A DNA stretch of 64,000 bases from Pseudoneurospora amorphoporcata (lineage: Eukaryota > Ascomycota > Sordariomycetes > Sordariales > Sordariaceae). The DNA lies in the NCBI GenBank assembly GCA_033297205.1, contig MU859063.1, positions 62,001 through 126,000 of the forward strand, in the 5' to 3' direction. The notes below the pieces were generated by a model. That model was not told the origin of the DNA and did not search any database. It saw only the letters and a list, made by a program, of their open reading frames with translations. The position numbers and the translations under genes were made by a program. This document shows positions 1 through 10,447 of this stretch, one piece after another; the stretch's first letter is position 1; each line of letters starts with the position of its first letter.

Positions 1-709
1 CTTGTTTACAGAACATGCAAAGTCCACTGTCCTCTTTTCCCGAGGCCTCCTCCTCATCATCGTCCTCGTCTCCAACAGGTTCGTGCTCAGCCGCATCTTC
101 CCAGTGTGCCTCATCTTCAGATTCCGCATCACTGATGCTCGCCGAACTGGCTGACGAACGGTCATCTTCCTCTTCACTCTCGCTATCGCTATGGTCGGTG
201 TCACCCGGCTTTATTTTGACGGCCCCGACACCCTCGTCATCGTCGTCGTCTCCATCATCCTCATGGTCTTCCTCCACGCTTGGCAGGTGCTGTTGCGAGG
301 TGTGTTCCTCGAAATGGACAGAATCACCGTCGTCTCCTTCGGCATCCTCATCGAACCCCTCGTGGTCTTCGTCGTCGTGTTCCTCCTCTTCATCATGTTC
401 ATAACCCGAGTCTTGGTGGTCTTGGTGGTCGTCATGATCGTCGTGGCTGCCTTCGTCCGAGTGTTCGGCATCGTCGCCTTCGCCCATTTCCTCGTCGTGG
501 TGGTCGTTCTCTTCTTGCGCATCGTGCATCTCCTGGTCTTTGTCGGCCTCGCTAGGCTCGGGTAGGGCGTTGATCTGGGACATCTCGGAGGTAATCGTAA
601 CTTGGTTGGCCATTGCGACATCCCCGTCAGTGGCACTGGGCTCAGCCTGGTGTTCCGACATCATGACGCTCTGTTGCAGCTCCTCCGCCCTGAGTTGTTC
701 GTCGGCCAT
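1..709 (-). CDS. Partial acidic protein, cut by left window edge
   Basis: The start codon is at 709 (reads MADEQLRAEELQQS) and the frame is open without a stop to base 1, about 236 residues, so the C-terminal part lies outside the window. Almost everything visible is low-complexity acidic sequence: long Asp/Glu/His runs and a Ser/Glu/Asp stretch, typical of disordered nuclear proteins. The last visible residues, roughly 225-236, read SGLCMFCKQ, so a CxxC pair stands at the very edge. This could be the first half of a zinc-binding finger, perhaps PHD-like, but the rest is not available. The serine-rich plus-strand reading of the same bases is only its shadow. I do not recognise the family. Coding status is likely from the start context and the 236-codon open frame; function is unknown. 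Confidence 0.65.
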   Translation of the reverse strand, partial: MADEQLRAEELQQSVMMSEHQAEPSATDGDVAMANQVTITSEMSQINALPEPSEADKDQEMHDAQEENDHHDEEMGEGDDAEHSDEGSHDDHDDHQDHQDSGYEHDEEEEHDDEDHEGFDEDAEGDDGDSVHFEEHTSQQHLPSVEEDHEDDGDDDDDEGVGAVKIKPGDTDHSDSESEEEDDRSSASSASISDAESEDEAHWEDAAEHEPVGDEDDDEEEASGKEDSGLCMFCKQ

Positions 710-1637
710 TGCAGGTTGTGTGTTCTGTCTTGTTCTTGTTGGTTGTCCGCTTTGTTCTCAGCACCCAACCTGGCTTCCCGCACCCCTTTGGCTAGTCTCG
801 TCAAGCGTAACCTGGCCAGAGGGCGCTCATACCAGCTAGCTGAAAGTTGGTGTTTCGGTCGTTATCATGCCGGGAGGTGAATGTGCAGCGTAAGGCGACC
901 GTATTTTATGTATCGGCGACAGTCTTTTGTGTGGTTGTGTTGCTTGGAGGCCGCAGCTGCAAGAAGCTGGTGCCTACTGAAGCAGGTGATTGTTTGCGAC
1001 AGCTCGAAAGGGGGTTGAAAACGCGCTGATCCGGGGGACAAGGCTGGGTGAATCGTGTTGTTCTGCGGTCGCACTAGGTCGATGATGTCAAAAGACGCGT
1101 CGCGGAGTGCTTGTTTCGTCGTGGAGGGCCGTTGTAAGTGCTGAAGGCGCCAACGTTCTTGTTCGCGGAGTGTTCTTCCCGAGAAGTTGCCCGTCCCTTT
1201 GGAGTTCCAGACGCCCTTTCCCATCCAAGTTACGTTACGGGCCGATGTACGTGCAAGGGTTCACGTGCTTAGTCATCCGTAGTGCAACCCGCCAAGCCTC
1301 AAGCACCTGCGGGTCCAGGCGGGTTGGGGGGGGTCACTGCTCCACTGGAATCATGCGACCCAAGTTGGAAAGGGAAGCTTCCATTTCCCGAGTTTCTTGA
1401 GCGCCTGAGGCATCCGCGGCCCTTGTCTCCGCCAATTCGTCAAGACGCTCCATCTGCCATTCACCAAACTTGGGACCTGTATCCCAGCCAACTGCTGAGC
1501 TGCGGATTGTCACAAAGAGAAGCCACGACACTCATATCCGCACCAACTGCGCATAGGACTTTAGGTCGGTTCTGAGTATCCAAACAAGTTGTTGCTACTT
1601 GGCTAACCGAACTGATCAGGTCCGGAAAACCGCCACG
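710..1637. other. Divergent intergenic region (acidic gene / MWFE-like gene)
   Basis: This 928-base spacer separates two divergently oriented genes and presumably holds both promoters and 5' leaders. Short open frames on both strands show no recognisable protein and no good start context. I see no RNA gene or strong repeat. Confidence 0.5.
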
Positions 1638-2371
1638 ATGCCTGTCCCCTTCGAGGCCCTCATTCCCTATGCCATCATCGTCACGGTAAGCTCCACCGGA
1701 TCAGTGCGCCCGGAGCGGGGTGGGACAATCGGGTCCGCTGACCGAAGTCTAGATGTTCGGCGTCACGGGCGCCGGCCTGTCTGCCATCAAGACTGCCCAG
1801 AACGGCGGCAAGAAGGCGAGATGGTCGTTGGATACCTGGGATAGAGTACGTTGACCCTCTGCAGTTGTTGATGTCATAGGGGGCATGGGCTAACCGTTGA
1901 ATAGCAAAGTACGAACCACTTATACCTGCGAACTACACGAGTCATGACACACCTTCGCGCACATCCACCCTAACAGCGACTGACGATTGGTGCTCATATA
2001 GTGATGGACCGCGACCGCCGACTTACCGGATGGTTACGAGGGCAAACAGATGCCGCAGATGCGCCCTATGGGTTTGAGTACAACAACCCATGGAGAGTAT
2101 GTTGCCTTGTTTTCCGGCATTTGCGAGACAGATGGACTTACACAAACAACTTTAGGTTGAGAAGCGATTTTCGTGATTGGTCAAACGACGTACAAAACAA
2201 CAACTTGCAGGGTGGAAAGTCGAGAAGATTATCGAGAGAACCAGGCTCACCAACGATATCACGACGACCGCACCGACGACCCTTACCGTTAGATTCCACG
2301 ATATCAATACGGCGCCCCTATTCGGACCACACCAGCCGGGCGGGAAAACAGAACGCTTAGATACAGGCTAG
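1638..2371 (+). CDS. NADH:ubiquinone oxidoreductase MWFE/NDUFA1-like subunit
   Basis: Small accessory subunit of mitochondrial complex I with one N-terminal membrane helix. Exon 1 (1638-1685) encodes MPVPFEALIPYAIIVT and ends at a canonical GTAAGC donor. Exon 2 (from 1753) continues MFGVTGAGLSAIKTAQNGGK and then RWSLDTWDR. Exon 3 (from 2002) gives MDRDRRLTGWLRGQ and GFEYNNPWR. The family hallmarks are the NGGK turn and the (M/L)M(E/D)RDRR motif also found in human NDUFA1. The junction between exons 2 and 3 keeps frame only if exon 2 ends at 1849 before GTTGAC, giving RVLMDRDRR, rather than at the better-looking GTACGT at 1846. The last junction (about 2096-2100 to 2211) is equally unclear, so the C-terminus and the stop at 2371 are provisional. 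Identity is fairly secure; exact exon ends are not. Confidence 0.72.
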
Positions 2372-2418
2372 GTAGACAGCACTGCCTAATGGTACTTCCA
2401 CGGAGTATAGAATGCTTT

Positions 2419-3630
2419 TCAGATCTGAATCTGTGCTCTATTCTTGTTGAGCCCCTCCAAGAGCGTGCACGCCTGGCAGATCTCCTGACTAGACATGTAG
2501 CCGCACCGCTTGCAGTTACCCAGTGTCTGTCGTGTTACTGGCTTGGAGTTCTTGTTCGTCTTCAAGGGCACTGCACCATCTGTCTCTGATTCCGCTGGCG
2601 TGCCGATCAAGGAGAGCTTTGAAACATCGACCTCAAGACCTTCAGCAGCCTCGTTCTCTCTCAGCTGTTTCTCCATGGCAGCCATCTCATTGCCGCCGGC
2701 AGCCCCGTTTGAACCACAGCTGCCAATGCCACCTTCATCCTCTGTAGCAGTTGCTGCGAGTGTCTTGGGCTTGCCCTTGCAACCACAAGATGAAGCCGAC
2801 TCTCCTGGTACTAGTCTTGCCATGTCCTCGCCGCTACGGAGAATATCCAGAATGGCGCTCGGTCGTATCCTCTCCAGTTGCTTGATCAGAGCTCTTGCGG
2901 TGCCACGAAACGCCTCCGGGCTGTAAATGCACTCTGTGCTGAAGTAGTCCAGCTTCTTGTGATACGCATACATGACAATCTCCTTTTCGTAAGCATACTT
3001 GAGCGGCTTGCTTCTCTTGACATCCGAACTGGCGTCTCCAGTCACAATGTTCGTACTCCTTGCCAGGCGTCCCATGTCTCCACGGAGTAGGTTCATGAGG
3101 ATCGTCTCGGCCACATCATCGGCATTGTGTCCCGTCACAACGTGCTTGATGTCGAGCATCTTGGCTCCGCGATCGAGCGCCTGTCGTCGGAACACACCGC
3201 AGTATGTGCAGTTGCCCTTCTTGCCGATGGTCTCAACGACCTGGTCCATCGTCCACCCGTAGAGCGCGTCGTACCCTACGATCTTCAACGGCATGTTGTA
3301 CTGCACGGCGTTTCGCTTGACTGTCTCGAGCGAGTCGTCCCGGTAACCCTTGATGCCTTCATCGATACTGAGTAGAACAAGTTCGAGTCCGTAGTTGTAA
3401 CGTTCGTTGAGAGTCTTGAGCACTGAAGCGAGCACGGTTGAGTCCTTGCCGCCCGATGCGCCGATGGCTACCCTCTCGCCTGGATAAAAGAGCTTCGATG
3501 ATACGATGGTGTGATGAACTTCCTCCTCGAAAAGTGTGAGAAAGCAGCCCTTGCAGACTCTGGCATGGTTCTTTGGCCGCTTGATGTTTGCTCGCTCGGT
3601 TTTGCAGATGGCGCAAAGTGCTGGAGCCAT
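2419..3630 (-). CDS. NCS6: Cytoplasmic tRNA 2-thiolation protein 1 (NCS6/CTU1)
   Basis: Uninterrupted 403-residue frame. CTU1 with CTU2 transfers sulfur, delivered through the ubiquitin-like URM1 pathway, to the wobble uridine of cytosolic tRNAs for Lys, Glu and Gln. Visible features: an N-terminal zinc knuckle (Cys6, Cys9, Cys26, Cys29), the ATP-pyrophosphatase PP-loop SGGKDS at residues 59-64, a central NCTYCG cysteine pair, the GHNADD segment, and a C-terminal zinc knuckle (CKRCGY...CQAC). A poorly conserved Ala/Gly/Glu-rich insert lies between the catalytic core and the C-terminal knuckle, making it slightly longer than average for the family. No introns. It is divergently arranged with the eL8 gene, sharing a spacer of about 520 bases. 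Confidence 0.95.
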   Translation of the reverse strand: MAPALCAICKTERANIKRPKNHARVCKGCFLTLFEEEVHHTIVSSKLFYPGERVAIGASGGKDSTVLASVLKTLNERYNYGLELVLLSIDEGIKGYRDDSLETVKRNAVQYNMPLKIVGYDALYGWTMDQVVETIGKKGNCTYCGVFRRQALDRGAKMLDIKHVVTGHNADDVAETILMNLLRGDMGRLARSTNIVTGDASSDVKRSKPLKYAYEKEIVMYAYHKKLDYFSTECIYSPEAFRGTARALIKQLERIRPSAILDILRSGEDMARLVPGESASSCGCKGKPKTLAATATEDEGGIGSCGSNGAAGGNEMAAMEKQLRENEAAEGLEVDVSKLSLIGTPAESETDGAVPLKTNKNSKPVTRQTLGNCKRCGYMSSQEICQACTLLEGLNKNRAQIQI

Positions 3631-4153
3631 TTTGGTGAAGTTGAAGATGATTGATGACTGCCGAACTGAGATGGGTTGTCGTTCGAAATTTTCAGGTTAC
3701 CCGGTTCCGCGGTACTTATTGTTGCTGACGAAACAGGCGTCCTGCAGTATCAAGTGTCCAGATGCAGTTTCACGTTGAGATATGCCGGCTGTGCAGTCAT
3801 CAAGAAACGTTCAAATCTAATGTGCCAGGTGAGAGGCGTCAAAGAAGGCATCAGCGTTTAAGACAGGCCTGGAGCTGACCAAAAAATGCGATAAGCTAGG
3901 GTCCATTGATAATACCCCATGGCGTGTGCCAAGTCACCAAGCTTGGTTTACGCCCCACACATGCACCCAATCCAGCCACAGCTCCACGCCCCGTCAGCCC
4001 CCACCCACAGAGTGGACACCAGCCGCAAAATATCCGCCAACCCTAAAAATTCCACCACCACTTTTTCTCCGCGCGTTGGAATTCTCGATCTTGAATCTTT
4101 GTCTGTTGCACCTCACGTACACTTAGGAACCTGAGCCAACGCCGATAATCAAC
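3631..4153. promoter_or_regulatory. Divergent promoter region, CTU1 / eL8
   Basis: A 523-base spacer between the CTU1 start (minus strand) and the eL8 start (plus strand); it must hold both promoters. C-rich stretches with repeated CCACCC-like and CACCCA motifs lie at about 3955-4050, upstream of the ribosomal protein gene. No gene is evident inside. Confidence 0.45.
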
Positions 4154-5351
4154 ATGGTAAGCACCTGAACGACTATGAATCGATACTCACGACCTCTGCA
4201 ACCGTCTTCTTGACGCGCGCATGTGGGAATTGTTGGGAATGCTCTCGATCTTCTGATTGAGTTGCATGTTTTCCGCTCGTCGGTCCTTCGGGGCCGCGGG
4301 TGATGACCTGGCTTGAGTTGGATCCGCGTGCATGGCAGGAATGCTTGCCCGGCCACTCTCTAGAGTTAACGAAGACTGAAGTCAAATGGACCAAAACATT
4401 TACTGATGTCTTCTTCTCAATGATAGCCTCAGAAGTCTGGCAAGAAGGCCGCTCCGGCCCCCTTCCCCCAGGGTAAGGCTGGCAGCAAGAAGGCGCCCAA
4501 GGTAAGCAAGAACAGCTCCGTCCCCATCCGCCTCATCATGGCGCGTGCTTGAGTCTCGGTGTGCTAACATGCCATGTAGAACCCTCTCATCGAGAAGCGC
4601 CCCCGCAACTTCGGCATTGGCCAGGCTATCCAGCCCCAGCGCAACCTCTCGCGCATGGTGAAGTGGCCTGAGTATGTCCGCCTCCAGCGCCAGAAGAAGA
4701 TCCTCAACATGCGCTTGAAGGTCCCTCCTGCGATCGCCCAGTTCCAGCAGGTTCTCGACAAGAACACCGCTGCCCAGGCCTTGAAGCTCCTCAACAAGTA
4801 CCGCCCTGAGACCAAGACCGAGAAGAAGGAGCGTCTCCTCCAGGAGGCTACCGCCATCAAGGAGGGCAAGAAGAAGGAGGATGTCTCCAAGAAGCCCTAC
4901 GTTGTCAAGTACGGTCTCAACCACGTTGTTGGCCTCATTGAGAACAAGAAGGCTTCCCTTGTCCTCATCCCCAACGATGTCGACCCCATCGAGCTCGTTG
5001 TCTTCCTCCCCGCTCTCTGCCGCAAGATGGGCATCCCCTATGCCATCATCAAGGGCAAGGCTCGTCTCGGCACTGTCGTCCACAAGAAGGTATGAATCAT
5101 CCCACGTCTGAAAGATGCATGTACAGAGTGAACTAACATGTCTCCCCCAGACCGCTGCCGTCCTCGCTCTTACCGAGGTCCGCACTGAGGACAAGAACGA
5201 GCTCGCCAAGCTCGTCTCCGCCATCAAGGAGGGCTACGTCGAGAAGAACGAGCAGGCTCGCCGCCAGTGGGGTGGTGGCATCATGGGCATCAAGTCCCAG
5301 ATGAAGATTGCCAAGCGCAAGAAGGCTCTCGAGAACGCCCTCAAGGTCTAA
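4154..5351 (+). CDS. 60S ribosomal protein eL8 (L7Ae/L8 family)
   Basis: Structural protein of the large ribosomal subunit. Four exons: 4154-4156 (the ATG alone), 4427-4501, 4580-5089 and 5151-5351, giving 262 residues and a TAA stop. Exon 1 being only the start codon, followed at once by a GTAAGC donor and a 270-base intron, is typical of fungal ribosomal protein genes. The protein begins MPQKSGKKAAPAPFPQGK and contains NPLIEKRPRNFGIGQ, then the L7Ae RNA-binding core (VVGLIENKKASLVLIPNDVD ... LCRKMGIPYAIIKGKARLG). Length and sequence match the family throughout. Strong preference for C-ending codons indicates high expression. Confidence 0.96.
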
Positions 5352-7971
5352 ATTTGACCTAATGGTGTGATCGAACTCGGTTGGGACAAGGCGTTTACAC
5401 TATCGGTTGGCATATTGGACATACCAAAATCAGATCAGGGTCAAATGAACTGCCTACTTCCGCCGTAGCAGATGTCTCGAGGTTGCTTTACGACGTTGTG
5501 AATAACAAATGATACCCAGTTTCTCCTTTTCTTCCAGTGTGATGAAGTCCCATCTCCCCATCCTCCCAGGTCAGTTACCCCTGGATTCCGGATCCCTTTC
5601 ACCCGTTCACCCTATTGTGAACATTTTCCCCATTGCAAACTCGAACGGCATTAGTGTGTACAACATTGGGCTCATATACCTACGCTCATGTGTTGAAGGA
5701 TATTATCGTGCCAAGAGAAACATCTCGCCCTACTATTACCAAACACCTTTGTCCTTTATGCTCTCGGGACTTTTGGTGCATGAAAGTAGTGCTACATCCC
5801 ATCATTTATCATGATGGTCTTCGGACATTGGACATGGCGGTCCCTTATCTGTCCTTGGTCCTGGGCTTGGCCCAAGAGGCCTTGATAATGTCATCTAGTA
5901 AATAAAGTTAACATCACTCGGCAGTCGGCACTTGAATCCCCGTCACCGCTCGTCATGGTTGAGTGCCCCTGTGGCAAATGTATGGTTGTCGTTAAACTTG
6001 GACAAGAAGTTGCAGAAACAAAGCGGACCGGCGCTAGTGAACGATCGTCAGGGCTGACAGATTACCGGGATAAGATCCGGCTGTTGACGGCGAACCAGAT
6101 CCTCCGATGGCATTTGGGGAAGTTTGAAGCTTATCTGCCACTTTGAGGCCGGACAATGGGTGATCCATGATGGATTCGAAGCTATCAGGAAGTTTCTGCG
6201 CAAAGCATCTAGGATATAGCCTCGGCTGAAGCATCAAGAGTTTAGCCCTACGCGGCGGCACATGACCATATAACAATGCTTCCTTTCTCCCCCTCAACGA
6301 AATTCATCATAATCTTCTGACAGCTGAGAGACAGCTGCGTTGTTACCACCCACTGCCGTCCCTCCCCGTACCCCCGTGTCCCTCTGGTTCGAATGTGTCC
6401 CTCCCCGCGCCCCCGTGTCCCTCTGGTTCGGATGTGTGTGGATGCATAGTTTTGATATGGGACCAGGGCATCCATGGTGATCCCAGGAGTTGCGAGAGCA
6501 GGTTCGTTCTGCTTGGTTCACCGTCCATTCCCCCCACCCGCCCGATCTTTCCGGCGCTGTGAGAGGGGTTCACAGTTCACACCTCAGGCGAGACAGGCGC
6601 GGTTCACAGTGGTTTGGTGCCTTCCAAAGTTTTGGTTACGGTGGTCCACGCTCTGACCACCCTTGAAATGTGCATTCCAACTCCTCCCACTCGGCCTTGC
6701 ATCGTGACAATGCTGAAGACAGAAGCACCTTCCTGGCATTTTGTTGAGCAAACACTTCTTATCCTGGCCAAGACTCCAGATGAGATCAAGACAAGATCAA
6801 ACAAGCAGGGGTTGGCTTTCCAGTTCGAAAGTATGGGGAAATCTAGAGATTATTTACAAAAGCCGGCGGGTGTCCCCCCCTTGGACGGGCAGCTGCAGTC
6901 CTCGACGATATCCTGTTCTTGATAGTACCTTGCCCTCTCCTTCTCGCCCCTGATATCAACAACAGAATCTCGCGCTCTTCGCATCTTCAGACTCCGGCCG
7001 AGTTGAATACGACGACCTCCTGAAACCTGTATCCACCTGGTAAGTCCCAATCTCTCTCGGCGCCTCCCTAGACAACAAACCCGCAAAGTCAAAACCCGCC
7101 TCCCAAAATACCGCCCATATCGGTGACGAGCCTATTGGCATGCGGTTGTGGATGTCTAACTATACTCCGGGACCTTACATTCGGCCCCTCCCGACCCATC
7201 AGATCGCGCAAGCCTCAAGTGAAACAGTGGGGTTCAGCTACAAACCTCATAGGGGGACCTAACGAGGATACTGGACAGTCCAAGAGATTGCAGCCTCCGT
7301 TTCTGGAAGATTGCAAAGGAGATGGCCACCCAGTTTCCAGAAGTCTGGTACCGGTGTTAGGACTTGGGAAGAAGAGGGTTAGAAGGAGGAGAAGAATCAT
7401 TCCACTTCGTCCGGCTGCCGAACCACACACAAGACCACTCACTGGTCAGCTCAACAACATGCCCCCATTCAGTCTTCACCACCCATTCATTGCTTATTCC
7501 ACAAGGACGGCAAATTGCGCGGGACACCACATACCCGTACGATTGGGTGTCCTGTTATCGTAGACCAATACACCTGGGATCTACAAATTTTCTATACTTA
7601 CACATGGGTGGACTGCAGGCGGATTTCGCGAGCTCCTCAAGTTTATACTCAAGGGTCCCGTAGTACTAAGCTTACCCACTCACTACATCGTGATACCCGC
7701 TTCATATTATTTATATCACTCCTCCACTCCCCCCCTTTACGCCACCGGTCCCCGTTTCTCTTCTTATATAACGATCCTATCATCCTCTGTCTTCACTCAA
7801 GCAACTTTTTGGTCCAAAGTCTCAAGTTTGTCCTCTTCGCTTCAGTCCTGCTGCACCTCCTGCTTTGCATACTACAGCTGGCTAACACCAACCAATAGTT
7901 TAGCGTGACGTATCTTTGCCTCGTCTCTTCAACAACTCTTGATACCCAAACTCTTTTTTCCATCTTTCAAA
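5352..7971. other. Long intergenic region, eL8 to carbonic anhydrase
   Basis: About 2.6 kb without a gene I can support. The first few hundred bases are presumably the eL8 3' UTR. A short GC-rich tandem repeat stands at 6358-6435. A TATA-like box (TATATAA, about 7764-7770) lies roughly 200 bases upstream of the carbonic anhydrase start, within a pyrimidine-rich leader. Several frames of 60-146 codons exist but lack homology and continue only through low-complexity sequence. Confidence 0.5.
6358..6435. repeat. Two-copy 39-bp GC-rich tandem repeat
   Basis: Two direct copies with a 39-base period, starting at 6358 and 6397. Each copy has a CCCTCCCC block, a run of C, a second GTCCCTCTGGTTCG block and ends near GATGT/AATGT. 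The copies differ at about three positions, so the duplication is fairly recent. Confidence 0.85.
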
Positions 7972-8733
7972 ATGTCTTCTTCGAACACCTTCCAGTATGC
8001 CTTGAGCTCCAACAATGCTTGGGCTGGCTACAAGGCCCATCAAAACCCCCAGTTCTTCCCCAAGCTGGCTGGCGGCCAGTCTCCGGAGATCCGTAAGTCT
8101 TGATTCTACCCTACTTCGATTATCCATGTTTGATCCCGTTCTAACATGGTCACAACAGTCTGGATCGGTTGCTCCGACTCTCGCTGCCCCGAGACCACCA
8201 TCCTGGGCATGCAACCCGGTGACGTGTTCGTCCACCGCAACATTGCCAACATCGTTTCACCCACCGACATCAACACCACAGCCGTGATCGAGTACGCCGT
8301 CGTTCACCTCGGGGTCAAGCACATCGTTCTCTGCGGCCACTCAGGCTGCGGAGGAGCCGCGGGCGCTCTTTCGGACGCCCGCATCGGCGGTGTTCTCGAC
8401 ACGTGGCTGCTCCCTCTCAAGACGGTCCGCTTCAACCATGCCGAGGAGCTCGACGCCATCACTGACGAGAAGGAGCGGGTCGTCCGCATCGCGCAGCTCA
8501 ACGTCGAGGAGGGCATCAAGGTGCTCATGAACAACGCCACGGTCCGGGAAGCCATTGCCGAGCGCGGCCTCGAGGTGCACGGTGTGTTCTTTGATATCGG
8601 CTGCGGACGCATCAGGGAGCTCGGGTGCGGCACGGCTCACAAGTTCCCAGCAGGCGACCATGTTGTCAGAGGCAAGCATGGTCAGCTTGTGTTTGGACAG
8701 GATGGCGAGGCGGAGATTGCTGCTGCGCAATAG
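7972..8733 (+). CDS. Beta-class carbonic anhydrase
   Basis: Zinc enzyme that interconverts CO2 and bicarbonate, supplying bicarbonate for carboxylations and CO2 sensing. Two exons, 7972-8092 and 8159-8733, give 231 residues. The beta-class zinc site is complete: Cys45-x-Asp47-x-Arg49 in CSDSR, and His101-x-x-Cys104 in GHSGCGG. The RNIAN segment and EYAV helix are also family features. There is no obvious mitochondrial presequence (N-terminus MSSSNTFQYALSSNNAWAGY), so a cytosolic form is likely. The stop is TAG, followed in frame by only nine codons before TAA. A pyrimidine-rich leader with a TATA-like box lies upstream. Confidence 0.95.
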
Positions 8734-9363
8734 TGCAAAGAAATTCAACAATATCGAGGATAAGGTTGACGTTGAATGGTGTTTTGCGGGGACAGTTTTA
8801 GCGAGCCGCGCGTCGGGTGTTGGGCGAGCCGGGCAAAAGGCATTGACATGACATAGGTGCCTGGCAACGAGAAGTTTTGCATTTTTGGGTAGTTTGGTCG
8901 GAGCTTGGAGGAATTATGGATGGAGAGACTTGTGAGCTGGAGCAGCAAACAGCACAAGATCCCGTCAGTCCGTTCTCCTCATTTTGGTTTACATGCTTAT
9001 TATCACTTGTACGGAGCATCATTGCAAGGAGTTTTGAGAGTTTCGTTAGGTAGTTAACCTAAGTTTCGGGAAGCGTGCTGGGAATACATGATCAACATTT
9101 TTACCGACTTCAACAAGCTTCAGGATCTTCCCAACTGCCGTCTTGGCCTTGTATATCGTAGATATTGACCAAGAGACCAAGACAGAAGACACGAAGCTGA
9201 CGGGATGAACACTTTTAGAAATGACCAATAGGATATCACGACTTACAAGACCCTCACCTCGGTGCTCCATAAGTTCCGCGGGTTCCGTTATCGTACAAGT
9301 GACGGACGGATGGACAGAACATGACTCGAAAGCGAAGAAAGCGGAAAAGAGGCGAGGCGGTCA

Positions 9364-9431
<68 letters not shown>

Positions 9432-10447
9432 GATTTGGATTTGGATTTGGATATCTACCTGGTAGGAAGTGAAGGAAGAAGGAATTCCAAGACATACAGG
9501 CAAACAATTACCTACGGTAGGTGATGAATAATAGGAGTGTATTCGATTCGGTGCAGTGGAAGTTCCGGGGTGTGATGGGCTTGCAGTTACAGCGGCTTCA
9601 CCCCGGACGGGCAACTGGAACAGACATTCAGCACAGTGGAGGCTTATCAGCGTTGGTGGAATAACTCTGCCTTGCGGAAAGGCCACCATCCAATGCAACG
9701 GACGACTTTCAAACGGCTTTCATGGAAAGTTCAAAACAGAGATGAACCGTTGGAACGCCTTCTCTGGTCATCTCTAGGTCTGGATCTTTCGAGGATCTCC
9801 TTGGGGCGAACGGCATTGAAGAGCCATCCTTGAATTTCTCCCAAAATCCACCGGCATCGTTCGACGACGTCAGGGAAGCTGCTGGTCTGTGTCAACGTCT
9901 GATGTTTTTAAAGGGTCCACTGTTGGAACTTTTGGAAGGGGTTGATTCCCCAAGGGACGGGAGGGGTTCGGAGTGGTTAAACGGAAGGATGGTTACCTTA
10001 CAAACGAGTTCGTTTGCTTTGGCCAAGGTTGCCCTGTAACTGCAAACAATTCGGGCAGGCCTTTTTCCTTGCACTTAGTGGGTGTTTGCACTTAGCTACA
10101 AAACTGGGAACTCTAGCACTTACTGGGTCTTTGCATTTACAGAGCATCTGACTGTATATACTTATGAATGATGTAGAAACCACCACGCATGACCGAGTTC
10201 ACTTGCCGGAGCAAAGCAACAAAGCCGCGGACTGCCTTCCGGTTCGACACAAGTCTAGACTGTTGACCCGGTACCAAGCCCGACCCGACCGTTCAGTTTG
10301 ATCGGATGACGGAACAACCCGCCGGGTTCAGGTTACTTGCTGAATGGACCCGGCTTGGCGGATCAACATTACCTCACGCCATCCAACTTGGACATTCCAC
10401 TGTGATATCGGATATCTGATATCTGATATCGCGGGGAAACAGACACC
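8734..10447. other. Intergenic region with long T run
   Basis: About 1.7 kb with no supportable gene. It contains the carbonic anhydrase 3' flank, the T65 run with hexamer repeats near 9366-9454, an AACC/ACCC-rich stretch near 10260-10350, and a small palindromic GATATC repeat at about 10401-10431 just before the next gene. Confidence 0.5.
9366..9454. repeat. 65-nt T homopolymer plus four GGATTT hexamers
   Basis: Bases 9366-9430 are an unbroken run of about 65 T, followed directly by four GGATTT units (9431-9454). Read on the minus strand this is AAATCC repeats followed by a long poly-A, which resembles the tail of a reverse-transcribed element, but I found no element body or clear target duplication. 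A simple sequence expansion is equally possible. Assembly length at such a run is also uncertain. Confidence 0.85.

Noticed and set aside
6150..6190. Possible tRNA B box on the minus strand
   Set aside because: The T-arm bases do not pair and no acceptor stem can be formed.
8720..8763. Carbonic anhydrase TAG in a small UGCGC/GUGCA hairpin
   Set aside because: The extension is only nine codons before TAA. It also shows that short hairpins around a TAG are easy to draw, so weak stems alone should not be trusted.
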